The position numbers were made by a program, and so were the translations under genes. Below are positions 8,570 through 17,820 of a stretch of 64,000 bases of DNA, one piece after another. How positions within the stretch are numbered: position 1 is the stretch's first letter; each line of letters opens with the position of its first letter. Under the pieces are notes generated by a model that saw only the letters and a program-made list of their open reading frames with translations, was not told the DNA's origin and made no database searches. This DNA is from Caulobacter soli (GTDB lineage Bacteria; Pseudomonadota; Alphaproteobacteria; Caulobacterales; Caulobacteraceae): the NCBI RefSeq assembly GCF_011045195.1, contig NZ_CP049199.1:3410001-3474000 (forward strand), read 5' to 3'.

Positions 8570-9424
8570 ATGGGTCTGTTCCGCAAGAAGAAACACCAGG
8601 CGATCTCGCTGCCGGTCGGCGTCGCCCCCGTCCCAGCCCTGGTGAAGTTCCGTGGCTGCACCTACCGCATGCCCGACCACTGGGTGATCACCAAGCAGCT
8701 GCTGGACGGCAAGGACTACGAACCCTGGGTGCTGGACTACTTCCTCCAGACCCTGAAGCCCGGCATGACCGTGCTGGACGTCGGGGCCAGCTGGGGCGCC
8801 TTCGCCCTGCCGGCCGCCAGAAAGATCGGGCCGGCCGGCCGGGTGATCGCCATCGAGATGAGTCCGGGCAACGGTCGGGTGATCCTGGAGAGCGCCAAGA
8901 CCAACGCCATAGACAACATCCGCCTGATCCTGGTGGGCGTGTCCGACACGCTGGAGACGGCCTTCCTGCGCCGCCAGACCATGCACAACAACCACCAGCT
9001 GGAGCCGGCCGGCCAGGCCGCGCCGGACGACCTGAGCGACTACGACTTCGCCCCCGTCGTGCCGATCGACCTGCTGCGCGGCGAGTTCGGCAAGGTCGAC
9101 GTGATGAAGATCGACATCGAGGGCATGGAGTATCGCGCCTTCATGGGCGCCAAGGCCTTCATGGCCGAGCAGAAGCCGATCACCTTCCTGGAATATTCGC
9201 CGCGCTTCCAGGCCGAGACCTCGCGCGCCGAAGGCTCGGCCCTGCTGAGCTTCTTCCTGGATATGGGCTACGGCGTGGAGATCCTGCATCGCAAGAAACG
9301 GCGCGAGACGGTCAAGGGCGCGGACGCGGCCGAAGTGATCGCCAAAGTCGACGCGGCCTGGACGCGCCACGTCGAGGACGACAACGGCACGCACCTTGAC
9401 CTGTGTCTGAAGGCGAAGGGCTGA
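8570..9424 (+). CDS. FkbM-family SAM-dependent methyltransferase
   Basis: A 284-residue methyltransferase. The SAM-binding loop VLDVGASWGAFALPAA is near residues 65-80, followed by an acidic strand end (VIAIEMSP), and the FkbM-type second half DVMKIDIEGMEYRAFMGAK near 183-201 is clear. FkbM enzymes usually O-methylate polyketides or sugars; no glycan or polyketide genes are adjacent, so the substrate is unknown. ATG 8570 is chosen over longer frames because of GAGGA just upstream and the start of conserved sequence. The stop is 5 bases from the end of the convergent gene. Confidence 0.85.
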   Translation: MGLFRKKKHQAISLPVGVAPVPALVKFRGCTYRMPDHWVITKQLLDGKDYEPWVLDYFLQTLKPGMTVLDVGASWGAFALPAARKIGPAGRVIAIEMSPGNGRVILESAKTNAIDNIRLILVGVSDTLETAFLRRQTMHNNHQLEPAGQAAPDDLSDYDFAPVVPIDLLRGEFGKVDVMKIDIEGMEYRAFMGAKAFMAEQKPITFLEYSPRFQAETSRAEGSALLSFFLDMGYGVEILHRKKRRETVKGADAAEVIAKVDAAWTRHVEDDNGTHLDLCLKAKG

Positions 9425-9428
9425 AGCC

Positions 9429-10037
9429 CTATTTGATCAGCTGCCACTTCTTCGCCCAGCGGCCCTTGCCGAAGCGCGTGAGGATCAGCAGGTAGAGCCC
9501 GGCATAGACCACCGCGCCGACGCCGACGGCGGCCATCGCCCAGGGGCCGGGCGCATGCCAGGGCGGGGGCAGAAGCCAGTCGTGCGGCGGAGCGGTCAGT
9601 TCCAGCCACAGCCCGCCCACCCAGGCCAGCGAGAACAGCAGCACGGCCGGATAGCGCAGCAGCGGGCTCTTCTGGACCAGCAGCAGAAACTGGACAAAGG
9701 CCACGGCCAGGAACGCGGCGATCGCCGCGCCGGCGGTCAGCCAGCCGTTGTGCGCCAGCGCCTTGACCCTTACGGCGGCCGAGAACCCGGCCCAGGCCGG
9801 CGCCCACAGCACCGGTCCGAAGGTCAGCAGCAGGATCCCGAACCCGATCACCACGCCCAGGCCGCCGCCGATCACCTTGCCGGCCGTCTCGCCGGCCTCA
9901 TGCGCGTGGCTGTGGCCGTGCGGGTCGCCGCTGGGATTTTCGGGCGTGGCCTTCAGGACGGTGTTGAGCGACGGCAGCGGACCTTCCGGCGGCAGCGGAA
10001 GCATGTTGCTGCTCTTGTCGCCCCCCGACCAGACCAT
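9429..10037 (-). CDS. membrane protein of unknown function with His-rich loop
   Basis: A 202-residue protein. The first 40 residues are soluble and Pro-rich and contain a His cluster (DPHGHSHAHE, about residues 38-47) of the kind that can bind metal. Four or five hydrophobic segments follow, and the C-terminus is basic (GKGRWAKKWQLIK). I do not recognise a family. ATG 10037 lies one base from the stop of the polyprenyl synthase gene, so the two are likely cotranscribed and coupled. A role in isoprenoid use is possible but not shown. Confidence 0.55.
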   Translation of the reverse strand: MVWSGGDKSSNMLPLPPEGPLPSLNTVLKATPENPSGDPHGHSHAHEAGETAGKVIGGGLGVVIGFGILLLTFGPVLWAPAWAGFSAAVRVKALAHNGWLTAGAAIAAFLAVAFVQFLLLVQKSPLLRYPAVLLFSLAWVGGLWLELTAPPHDWLLPPPWHAPGPWAMAAVGVGAVVYAGLYLLILTRFGKGRWAKKWQLIK

Positions 10038-10038
10038 C

Positions 10039-11055
10039 TCAGGTTCGCCGGCTGACCGCGAAGTCGGCCAGGCTTTCCAGGCTGGAGCGCCATTCGTTGG
10101 CCGGGAAGCCCGCCAGCGCCGCCTTGGCTTTGTCGGCATAGCCGGCGGCCAGGTCGAGGGTGGCTTCGAGAGCACCGGTGCCGACGATCAGCTCGCGGGC
10201 GCGGCGGAAGTCGGCCTCGGTCTGCTCGCGACGACCGATGGCGCGCTCCCAGAACTCGGCCTCGCGCGGACCCGAGCGGGCGATGGCCAGCAGCAGCGGC
10301 AAGGTGGCCTTGCCTTCGCGGAAGTCGTCGCCGGCGTTCTTGCCCAGGGCCTCGGTGGTGCCGCCGTAGTCCAGGGCGTCGTCGGCCAGCTGGAAGGCCA
10401 GGCCCAGGTTCATGCCGTAGGCGCGCAGGGCGTCCGACTGGGCGGGCGAGACGCCGGCCGACACGCCGCCGGCTTCCGAGGCCGCGGCGAACAGCTCGGC
10501 GGTCTTGGCGGCGATGATTTCCAGGTACAGCGCCTGCGAAAGGTTCAGGTCGTGGCTGCGGGTCAGCTGCAGCACCTCGCCCTCGGCGATCACCCGGCTG
10601 GCCCGGGCCAGGATCTCCAGCGCCTTCATCGAGTTGGTCTCGACCATCAGCTCGAAGGCGCGGGCGAACAGGAAGTCACCGACCAGCACGCTTTGGGCCG
10701 CGCCCCAGATCAGGTGGGCGGCGACCTTGCCGCGGCGCAGTTGGCTGCCGTCGACCACGTCGTCGTGCAGCAGGGTGGCGGTGTGGATGAACTCGACGGC
10801 GGCGGCCAGCTTCAGGCAGGTGTCGTTGTCCGACCCGGCCAGGCGCGCGGCGGCCACGGTCAGCAGCGGACGCAGGCGCTTGCCGCCGGCGGCGATCAGG
10901 TGCTCGGCCAGGGCGGGGATGACCGGAACCTCGCTCTGCATGCGCGCGGTGATCAGAGCGTCGACCCCGGCCATGTCGGCGGCGGCCAGCCGCACGAGAC
11001 GATCCACCGATCCCGGCTCCCGGGCGAGGGTCGCTGCAGCTGCGTCCAAAACCAT
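10039..11055 (-). CDS. ispB: polyprenyl diphosphate synthase (ubiquinone side chain type)
   Basis: A 338-residue trans-prenyltransferase that extends farnesyl diphosphate with isopentenyl diphosphate. Both Asp-rich motifs are intact: LLHDDVVD (98-102 for DDVVD) and QLADDALD (225-229), plus GGKRLRP near 57-63. The Ala residues before the first motif and the length fit long-chain (C40-C50) synthases that make the ubiquinone tail; chain length cannot be read with certainty. ATG 11055 has AGGGAG directly upstream. A TTG at 11133 would add 26 residues without homology. It is divergent from the TrmN6-like gene. Confidence 0.92.
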   Translation of the reverse strand: MVLDAAAATLAREPGSVDRLVRLAAADMAGVDALITARMQSEVPVIPALAEHLIAAGGKRLRPLLTVAAARLAGSDNDTCLKLAAAVEFIHTATLLHDDVVDGSQLRRGKVAAHLIWGAAQSVLVGDFLFARAFELMVETNSMKALEILARASRVIAEGEVLQLTRSHDLNLSQALYLEIIAAKTAELFAAASEAGGVSAGVSPAQSDALRAYGMNLGLAFQLADDALDYGGTTEALGKNAGDDFREGKATLPLLLAIARSGPREAEFWERAIGRREQTEADFRRARELIVGTGALEATLDLAAGYADKAKAALAGFPANEWRSSLESLADFAVSRRT

Positions 11056-11180
11056 ACTCTCCCTGCTGACGCCCGCCGACGGTTGGCGTGCGCCTCGCGT
11101 CCCTTGGGCTTGATCAGCCGTTGCGAGCGACAATGCTGGCGGGATAGGTCAGGGTCAAGGCGAGCACAAGGCTTGAAACG

Positions 11181-11951
11181 TTGCCGGACGAGATACGCGC
11201 CCCCCAGAAACCCTCGGGGATCACCGAAGACGCCGTCCTGAACGGCCGGATAAGGCTGCGCCAGCCCGTGGCCGGCTATCGCGCGGGCATGGACGCGGCC
11301 CTGCTGGCGGCGGCTTGTGACGCAAATACCGGCGAACGGGTGATCGAGGCGGGCTGCGGGGTCGGCGGGGCGCTACTGGCGGCGGCGAGTCGGCGTCCAG
11401 ACGCGCGATTCGTCGGCCTGGAGCGCGATCCCGCCGCCGCCGATCTGGCCCGGGGCAATGTCGTGCTCAACGCCCTGCGGGACCGGGTCGAGATCATCGG
11501 CGGCGATGTCGAGCAAGGTTTCCGGGCCCTGGACCTGCCGGTGTTCGACGCGGTGATCAGCAACCCGCCGTTTTTCGACGATCCCGGCGCCTTGCGCGCC
11601 CCTGCGCCCGAGAAGTCCGGCGCCTGGATGGCCGACGGCGGGCTGGCGGCCTGGACGGCCTTCTGCCTGAAGGCGGTGCGCGAGGGCGGGACCATTACCC
11701 TGATCCACCGCGCCGACCGCCTGGCCGACATCCTGGCGCTGCTGGCCCCCAAGGCCGGCTCGTTCAAGATCCGCCCCGTCGCGCCCTTCGCCGACGCGCC
11801 GGCCAAGCGGGTGATCGTTCGCGCCATCAAGACCGGCAAGGCGCCGCTGATGCTGTTGCCGCCGCTGGTGCTGCACGATCGCGAGGGATCGGGGCATTCG
11901 GCCCAAGCGGAGGCAATTCTGCGGGGGGAAGCTGGGTTGGAGTGGAACTGA
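11181..11951 (+). CDS. TrmN6-like tRNA (adenine-N6)-methyltransferase
   Basis: A 256-residue class I methyltransferase. The SAM site EAGCGVGG is at 56-63 and the N6-adenine catalytic motif NPPFF at 128-132, the hallmarks of the YfiC/TrmN6 group that methylates A37 of tRNA1(Val). The N-terminal RLRQPVAGYRAGMDAALLAAA (26-46) is also typical. TTG 11181 appears to be the start; no better ATG lies in frame before conserved sequence. Divergent from the polyprenyl synthase gene. The exact RNA target is by family only. Confidence 0.8.
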   Translation: MPDEIRAPQKPSGITEDAVLNGRIRLRQPVAGYRAGMDAALLAAACDANTGERVIEAGCGVGGALLAAASRRPDARFVGLERDPAAADLARGNVVLNALRDRVEIIGGDVEQGFRALDLPVFDAVISNPPFFDDPGALRAPAPEKSGAWMADGGLAAWTAFCLKAVREGGTITLIHRADRLADILALLAPKAGSFKIRPVAPFADAPAKRVIVRAIKTGKAPLMLLPPLVLHDREGSGHSAQAEAILRGEAGLEWN

Positions 11952-11956
11952 TCAGA

Positions 11957-12090
11957 CCTCCCCCTGTGGGGGAGGCGATCGCGTAGCGATCGGTGGGGGG
12001 AGTTTTGAGATCGAAGATCGTAGGTTCGGCCATCGGCCTATCACTCCCCCCTCCGTCGGCTTCGCCGACACCTCCCCCACAGGGGGAGGC
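11957..12090. repeat. dispersed intergenic repeat, family A copy 1
   Basis: Starts with CCTCCCCCTGTGGGGGAGG and ends with the mirror CCTCCCCCACAGGGGGAGG. Between them are two further small palindromes (GCGATCGCGTAGCGATCG and GTCGGCTTCGCCGAC). Related copies lie at 23093-23202, 53208-53341 and 58857-58985. It begins 5 bases after a stop codon. Confidence 0.9.
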
Positions 12091-12102
12091 TTCCAGGTTG
12101 AA

Positions 12103-12666
12103 CTACTCCGCGTATAGCGCCAGCGCGTCCAGGCACATCTCCAGGCCCGTCAGGTCGTGCAGCGGATCGTCCGTGATGATCACGAACAGCCGCCGCGCCT
12201 CGGCCCACAGCATCACCGTCTCGGGCAGGCCGAAATCCTCGACCACGCAGCCGTCGCCGTCGCGCCAGACGCCGTGCTCGTCGCGCTGGGCGCCGACATG
12301 CACCTCGACGCGGTCGACATACTCGGCCTCGCTTTCGTCGGCCACGTTGACATAGGCCATGATCGGACGCCCCAGCCCGGCTAGCACCCCGGCCTCGAAG
12401 GCGGCGGCGCTGGCGCAGGAGGGCCCCCGGAACGGCGTCAGGTTGACGATCCCGGCGTCGGCCTGCCGCAGCTTGGCCATTCTCTCGGCGTACAGCTCAC
12501 GGGCCTGGATCTCGACATTGTCGGCCTCGGTCTCGACGATGGCGGGAGCGGTCAGGCCGGTGAAGCCGTTATCTGCGCAGAGCGCGCGCTGGCGCGCGGC
12601 TTGAGGCTCGGCATCAGGGAGCCAAGGTTCAGGGCCAGCCAGCCAAATGGAACGTACGGGTCTCAT
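12103..12666 (-). CDS. nucleoside 2-deoxyribosyltransferase family protein
   Basis: A 187-residue protein of the nucleoside 2-deoxyribosyltransferase family, which moves deoxyribose between bases or hydrolyses (deoxy)nucleotides. The N-terminal IWLAGPEPWLPDA and the central NLTPFRGPSCASAAAFEAG (about 75-93) with the following GLGRPIMAYVN match the conserved nucleotide-binding segments. ATG 12666. Which base it uses cannot be told. It is divergent from the CAP-domain gene 50 bases away. Confidence 0.85.
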   Translation of the reverse strand: MRPVRSIWLAGPEPWLPDAEPQAARQRALCADNGFTGLTAPAIVETEADNVEIQARELYAERMAKLRQADAGIVNLTPFRGPSCASAAAFEAGVLAGLGRPIMAYVNVADESEAEYVDRVEVHVGAQRDEHGVWRDGDGCVVEDFGLPETVMLWAEARRLFVIITDDPLHDLTGLEMCLDALALYAE

Positions 12667-12716
12667 GGACCCTTAGAGCTTGCCGAAACGGGACGCTGTC
12701 AACCGCCTTGAGGACC

Positions 12717-13529
12717 ATGATCACCCTGGACCGCCGCACCTTGATCGCCACGACCGCCGCCGCGCTGGTCACGCCGGGCCTCTTCCCGGCCCAGGCCGAG
12801 GCCGCCATGAGCGATCCCTGGCTGGCCTATGATCGTCGCCTGCGCCGCCAATTGGCCGAGAGCCAGGGTGACTTCGACCCCGATTTCGAGACCGACCTGC
12901 ACGACCTGGGCGACATCTTCCGGCGCGGCCAGCGGCTGGGCGCGTTGGCGCTCGATCCCGGCCTGACCCTGGCCGCCCGCGCCCATGCCGCCGACATCGC
13001 CCGCACCGGCGTCTTCGACCACATGACCCGCGAAGGCTTCGGGCCCGCCGCCCGGGTCGGCCTGCTGGCCCGCGACCTGATCGGCGCCCCGGCCGAGAAC
13101 ATCGCCGAGCGGCTGAACGCCGACGGCGCGGTGCGGCCCGACCAGATCATGGGTCAATGGAAGACCAGCCCCGGCCACCGCGCCAACCTGCTGGCCGCTG
13201 ACTTCACGCACGTGGGCTACGGCGTGCTGCGCCAGGGCCGCGAGGTGATCGCCCTGGGGGTCTATGCCGAGGTCTCGGCCCGCCTACCCGCCCCCGCGCC
13301 GTTGCGGGTGGCCTCGGTCGGGGCGATCGCCGCGGCCCTGTCGAACGCCGTCCCGCGCATCAACCAGTTCTCGGTGTCGGAACCCGGGGGCGAAGCCCTG
13401 GTCGAGACCTATGTCGAAAGCCCCGGCGCCCAGACCCTGCCCCCCGGCGCCTGGCAGCTGCGCCCGCACCTGTCGACCGGCGCGCGGAAGTACCTGGTGG
13501 CCTGGGGTCCGGTGTTCGTTCTGGGGTGA
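12717..13529 (+). CDS. exported CAP (SCP/PR1) domain protein
   Basis: A protein of about 270 residues. The N-terminus has a twin-arginine type signal (DRRTLIATTAAALVTPG, ending near AQAEA at about 30). A CAP domain follows (about 75-195), with HAADIARTGVFDHMT, the conserved GENI-like AENIAERL and the C-terminal WKTSPGHRANLLAADFTHVGYG. The last 75 residues form a separate small domain. CAP proteins are secreted and of varied role. ATG 12717 (TTG 12708 is possible). A hairpin terminator follows directly. Confidence 0.85.
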   Translation: MITLDRRTLIATTAAALVTPGLFPAQAEAAMSDPWLAYDRRLRRQLAESQGDFDPDFETDLHDLGDIFRRGQRLGALALDPGLTLAARAHAADIARTGVFDHMTREGFGPAARVGLLARDLIGAPAENIAERLNADGAVRPDQIMGQWKTSPGHRANLLAADFTHVGYGVLRQGREVIALGVYAEVSARLPAPAPLRVASVGAIAAALSNAVPRINQFSVSEPGGEALVETYVESPGAQTLPPGAWQLRPHLSTGARKYLVAWGPVFVLG

Positions 13530-13562
13530 AACGCCCCGACGGAGATCACCGCCGGGGCGTTC
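13529..13562. terminator. bidirectional hairpin between convergent genes
   Basis: AACGCCCC at the stop codon pairs with GGGGCGTT at 13554-13561, with further GC pairing inside. It lies between the CAP gene and the convergent small exported protein gene, so it can end both transcripts. The U-tracts are short. Confidence 0.65.
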
Positions 13563-13565
13563 GCA

Positions 13566-13874
13566 TCACTCCTCGTCGGAGTTTGGCCAGACGATTGGCA
13601 ACGTCGGCGGATCCACGGGATAGGGATTGGGCCACTCCGCCAGGCAAAGCGCTTTTTCCTGCGCGAAACAGGCTTGCCACTCCGGCGTGCCTCGACTGTA
13701 GAGCGGGTCGCACTGAGACCAGGCGTATTGCGTGCAGGGCGGCGGCAGGGCTTGGGCGGCGGGCGTGTAGACGACCGCCGTGGTCAAGAGCGCGGCGGCG
13801 GCCGCCAGCATGCGAGACAGTTTGGAGCGGGGACATACAACCTCCAAGAGGAACGCGCAGAATGCGCACCTCAT
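13566..13874 (-). CDS. small exported Cys-containing protein, unknown
   Basis: Up to 102 residues. A hydrophobic segment (residues 23-40 of the long form) ends in the signal-peptidase-like AAQA. The mature part is about 60 residues with four Cys, Trp/Tyr-rich, and ends PNSDEE. The start is uncertain: ATG 13874 gives an unusual Cys-rich leader, whereas ATG 13811 begins directly at a standard signal peptide (MLAAAAALL). I recognise no family. The four Cys suggest disulfide bonds in the periplasm. Confidence 0.5.
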   Translation of the reverse strand: MRCAFCAFLLEVVCPRSKLSRMLAAAAALLTTAVVYTPAAQALPPPCTQYAWSQCDPLYSRGTPEWQACFAQEKALCLAEWPNPYPVDPPTLPIVWPNSDEE

Positions 13875-13940
13875 GTAATCTTAGATTGTAACAACCTTCA
13901 ATTGAATCGATCTCGCCCGTTCGCGTAGCCCGCAACGAAA

Positions 13941-13968
13941 AACGGCGGGCCCTCGCGAGCCCGCCGTT
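13941..13968 (-). terminator. terminator of ilvC
   Basis: AACGGCGGGC and its complement GCCCGCCGTT form a 10-bp stem; read leftward, the stem is followed by TTTCG. It lies 27 bases past the ilvC stop codon and is in the right orientation for it. Confidence 0.75.
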
Positions 13969-13994
13969 CGTCATTTCAGCGATGAAGCCGAAGC

Positions 13995-15104
<1,110 letters not shown>

Positions 15105-15181
15105 TCAAGGCGAAGCCGGCAGAACACCGTGACCCGAATGCCTCTGTGGCGACGTTTTAGACTCTGGGGCGTTCCACCGCC

Positions 15182-16117
15182 ATGCCCAGTCCCCAAGAAG
15201 CGTCGCCCGACACCCCGATCATCTCCCCTGAACCGACCGAGGAACGCGCCCTGAGGGTGCTGGTGATCGCCGGTTCGCAGCGACGGCACAACAGCTGCCC
15301 AGGCCTGGATTCCAAGGCCAGGGCCCTGATGACGCGGATGGCGGCGCGCCTGCCGGCCGCGTGGCAGATCGACACAGAGGATCTGGGCAATCAGCATGGC
15401 AAGCCCAAGATCCAGGCCTGCAACGCCTGCGTCAGCTCGTCGATGGCGCTGTGCGTCTATCCCTGCAATTGCTACGGCCCGCGCAGCACCACCCAGCCCG
15501 ACCTGATGTGGGACCTGGACCTCTATGGCCGCCTGGCCCGCGCCGACGCCTGGGCCTTCATCGGCCCGACCAACTGGTACGGCCCCACCACCAATTTCAA
15601 GCTGATGTTCGACCGCCTGGTCTGCGCGGCCGGCGGCAACCCGCGTCCCGACCTGATCGATAAGAAAAACACGCTGAAGGCCCAGGCCCTGGAGCGCTCG
15701 CCGCAATGGACGCGGCTGACCAAGAACCACCTGGAAGGCCGAACGGCCGGGTTCTTCACCTATTGCGACGGCGGGGCCAACGAGATGGGCCAGGACGGCC
15801 GGCCCAAGCTGGTGATCAACAAGGCCTGGTTCGACCCGAAGAAGGAGCCCTACCAGGACGAGCGCCTGGCTTATCAGGGCCTGGTCTGGCAGTGCCGCTA
15901 CAGCGGGATCGAGGTCCCCGACGATTTGTGGACCGTGGGAGTGTTCGGCGAGGGCAAGCCCTACGCCGACGACCAGACCGACGACATGATGGCCGAGACC
16001 GACCACCTGGCCCAGTTCGACGCCTGGACCGAACGCTTCATCGCCCACGTGACGCCCAAGGGCGTGGTGGCGACCAAGGATGACGAGCGCGCGGCGAAAT
16101 CGACGACGAACGTCTAA
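15182..16117 (+). CDS. flavodoxin-fold NAD(P)H/FMN oxidoreductase
   Basis: A 311-residue protein. After 23 residues of acidic leader the FMN-binding loop RVLVIAGSQRRHNSCPG begins, and the fold continues with the flavodoxin pattern, including AFIGPTNWYGPTTNFKLMFDR near 120-140, a typical NADPH-dependent FMN reductase segment. Four Cys occur close together in a central insert (KIQACNACVSS and CVYPCNCYGP, about 78-100), as in iron-sulfur flavoproteins, but whether they bind a cluster is unknown. ATG 15182. The substrate cannot be inferred. Confidence 0.75.
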   Translation: MPSPQEASPDTPIISPEPTEERALRVLVIAGSQRRHNSCPGLDSKARALMTRMAARLPAAWQIDTEDLGNQHGKPKIQACNACVSSSMALCVYPCNCYGPRSTTQPDLMWDLDLYGRLARADAWAFIGPTNWYGPTTNFKLMFDRLVCAAGGNPRPDLIDKKNTLKAQALERSPQWTRLTKNHLEGRTAGFFTYCDGGANEMGQDGRPKLVINKAWFDPKKEPYQDERLAYQGLVWQCRYSGIEVPDDLWTVGVFGEGKPYADDQTDDMMAETDHLAQFDAWTERFIAHVTPKGVVATKDDERAAKSTTNV

Positions 16118-16126
16118 GGCGCGGAT

Positions 16127-16152
16127 GGGGACGCCCGCGGGCGGGCGTCCCC
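16127..16152. terminator. GC-rich hairpin, GGGGACG-type palindrome
   Basis: GGGGACGCCCGC pairs with GCGGGCGTCCCC, a near-perfect palindrome 9 bases after the flavoprotein stop and 10 bases from the end of the convergent RcnB-domain gene. It belongs with the other GGGGAC(A/G)C palindromes in this window (27764, 31208, 32431). Confidence 0.6.
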
Positions 16153-16162
16153 GATCTCGTTA

Positions 16163-17065
16163 TCACCAGAACAGGTCGTAATAGACGCTCAGCACCTCGC
16201 CGCTCCAGACGTCGACCAGCAGGGCGTCGCTGCCGACCCGCACCCACTCGCAGCCGATCGGCGGATACGGCAGGCCGTATTGCCCGGCGCTCAGATAGTA
16301 GGACGAGCCGTACCAACCGCCCGGCAGATAGTCGCCGAACGCCCAACGGTTCACATAGTAGCCGCGCGGGTAGCGATAAGCTGGCACGCGGTAGCGCTGC
16401 GGCGAGCGATAGGACGGCCGGTAGCGGTTCTGGTCGTAGCGCGGCCGGTCACGGTCACGTTCGCGCCATTGACCGTTGTTGTAGCCGGGGCGGCCCTGGC
16501 CGGGACGATCCCAGCCGCCTGGGTTGGGACGGCCCTGGTTGGGGCGATCCCATCCGCCTCGGTTGGGACGGTCTTGATCCGGCCGACCTTGATCCGGACG
16601 CCCCTGATCCGGCCGGCCTTGACCTGGCCCGCGACCGCCGCCCTGGTTCTGGTCGCCGCGGTCCCAGCCGCCATTGCCGCGTCCGCCGCCACGGCCGTCA
16701 TTGTCGCGACCGCCACGGCCCGCCTGCGGCGCGGAAGCCTGGGGCGCCGCGGCGGGCGGCTGGGCTTGCGGCGCCTGTTGCGGCTGGCCGCCCCGGTCGG
16801 GACGACCGCCGCGATCCCCGCCCGACTGACGCCAGCCACCGCCGCGATCGCCGCCGCCGGAGGGCTGCTGTTGTTGAGGCTGTTGCTGCTGGGCCTGCGG
16901 TTGCTGTTGGCGCCAGCCGCCGCCACCGCCGTCGCCGCGCCCGCCGTCCTGGCTCGCGCCGCGTTCACCGCGACGATCCGGACGGTCCTGCCCGGCGCCG
17001 GCGGCTTCCGCCGCCGCCCCGCCCAGCAGAGACAGGATCATCGCCGTCGTAATCAGACGTTTCAT
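16163..17065 (-). CDS. exported RcnB-domain protein with a long Gly/Gln/Pro-rich repeat region
   Basis: A 300-residue protein. It has a signal peptide (1-21, ending AAEAA), then about 190 residues of low complexity rich in Gly, Gln, Arg, Pro and Asp, with poly-Gln runs and short repeats of the type GRPDQ and GGWDRP. The C-terminal 70 residues (YYVNRWAFGDYLPGGW to DVWSGEVLSVYYDLFW) are an RcnB-type domain. RcnB in enterobacteria is a periplasmic partner of nickel/cobalt efflux; here only the fold can be claimed. ATG 17065. The repeat region may bind cell wall or nucleic acid, but this is a guess. Confidence 0.7.
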   Translation of the reverse strand: MKRLITTAMILSLLGGAAAEAAGAGQDRPDRRGERGASQDGGRGDGGGGGWRQQQPQAQQQQPQQQQPSGGGDRGGGWRQSGGDRGGRPDRGGQPQQAPQAQPPAAAPQASAPQAGRGGRDNDGRGGGRGNGGWDRGDQNQGGGRGPGQGRPDQGRPDQGRPDQDRPNRGGWDRPNQGRPNPGGWDRPGQGRPGYNNGQWRERDRDRPRYDQNRYRPSYRSPQRYRVPAYRYPRGYYVNRWAFGDYLPGGWYGSSYYLSAGQYGLPYPPIGCEWVRVGSDALLVDVWSGEVLSVYYDLFW

Positions 17066-17183
17066 GTCTTTCCAAGTGCTCCAAGGGGCCAGGTGCTGAC
17101 CCCGTCGCTCATCCCTTGTATTCAGTGTCGGCCTTGCTCCATGAACCGCGTTTGAACGACGCCGCCAGCACGGGAGATCCCCA

Positions 17184-17750
17184 ATGACCGCCAAGCCACA
17201 GGACGTGCTGGGCTTCTGGACCGCCGCTGGTCCGGACAAGTGGTTCGCCAAGTCCGACGCCTTCGACGACGCCATCCGCCTGAAGTTCGAACCCGTCCAC
17301 CTGGCCGCCGCGCGCGGCAAGTACGACGCCTGGGCCGCCGACGCGTCCACTGGGGCCGAAGGCGCCCTGGCCCTGCTGATCCTGCTCGACCAGTTCCCCC
17401 GCAACCTCTATCGCGACAGCGGTCATGCCTTCGCCACCGACGGCAAGGCCCGGTCGATCGCCGCCGTCGCCATCGCCGCCGGCCATGACAGGCAGGTCGC
17501 GCCCGAGCTGCGGCGGTTCTTCTACCTGCCCTACGAGCACTCGGAATCCCTGGCCGACCAGGAAACCAGCATCGCCCTGTTCGAGGGCCTGCTGAAGGAC
17601 ACCGGCGACGCCGACAGCCTGAAGTGGGCCATCGCCCATCGCGACATCATCGCCCGCTTCGGCCGCTTTCCTCATCGAAACAAGGCCTTGGGCCGAAGCA
17701 CGACCGCCGCCGAGCAGACCTTCCTCGACGAAGGCGGCTTCGCGGGCTGA
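17184..17750 (+). CDS. DUF924 family protein
   Basis: A 188-residue all-helical protein of the DUF924 family. The opening VLGFWTAAGPDKWFAKS, the central ALLILLDQFPRNLYRDS (about 70-87) and RRFFYLPYEHSESLADQ (about 112-128) are the conserved family blocks. The family has a TPR-like fold and no established activity. ATG 17184 with GGGAG upstream. The next gene starts 70 bases on in the same direction. Confidence 0.85.
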   Translation: MTAKPQDVLGFWTAAGPDKWFAKSDAFDDAIRLKFEPVHLAAARGKYDAWAADASTGAEGALALLILLDQFPRNLYRDSGHAFATDGKARSIAAVAIAAGHDRQVAPELRRFFYLPYEHSESLADQETSIALFEGLLKDTGDADSLKWAIAHRDIIARFGRFPHRNKALGRSTTAAEQTFLDEGGFAG

Positions 17751-17820
17751 GGCGAGCTTGGCCGGTCGCCCCTCGCACGCTAAGGTTGGCGCTCGAAGTC
17801 GGGGTTTTCTGGAGCACAAT

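Noticed and set aside
11957..12090. Possible CRISPR array from the regular CCTCCCC/GGGGGAGG pattern
   Set aside because: The parts are mirror hairpins, not direct repeats with unique spacers, and no cas genes are present.
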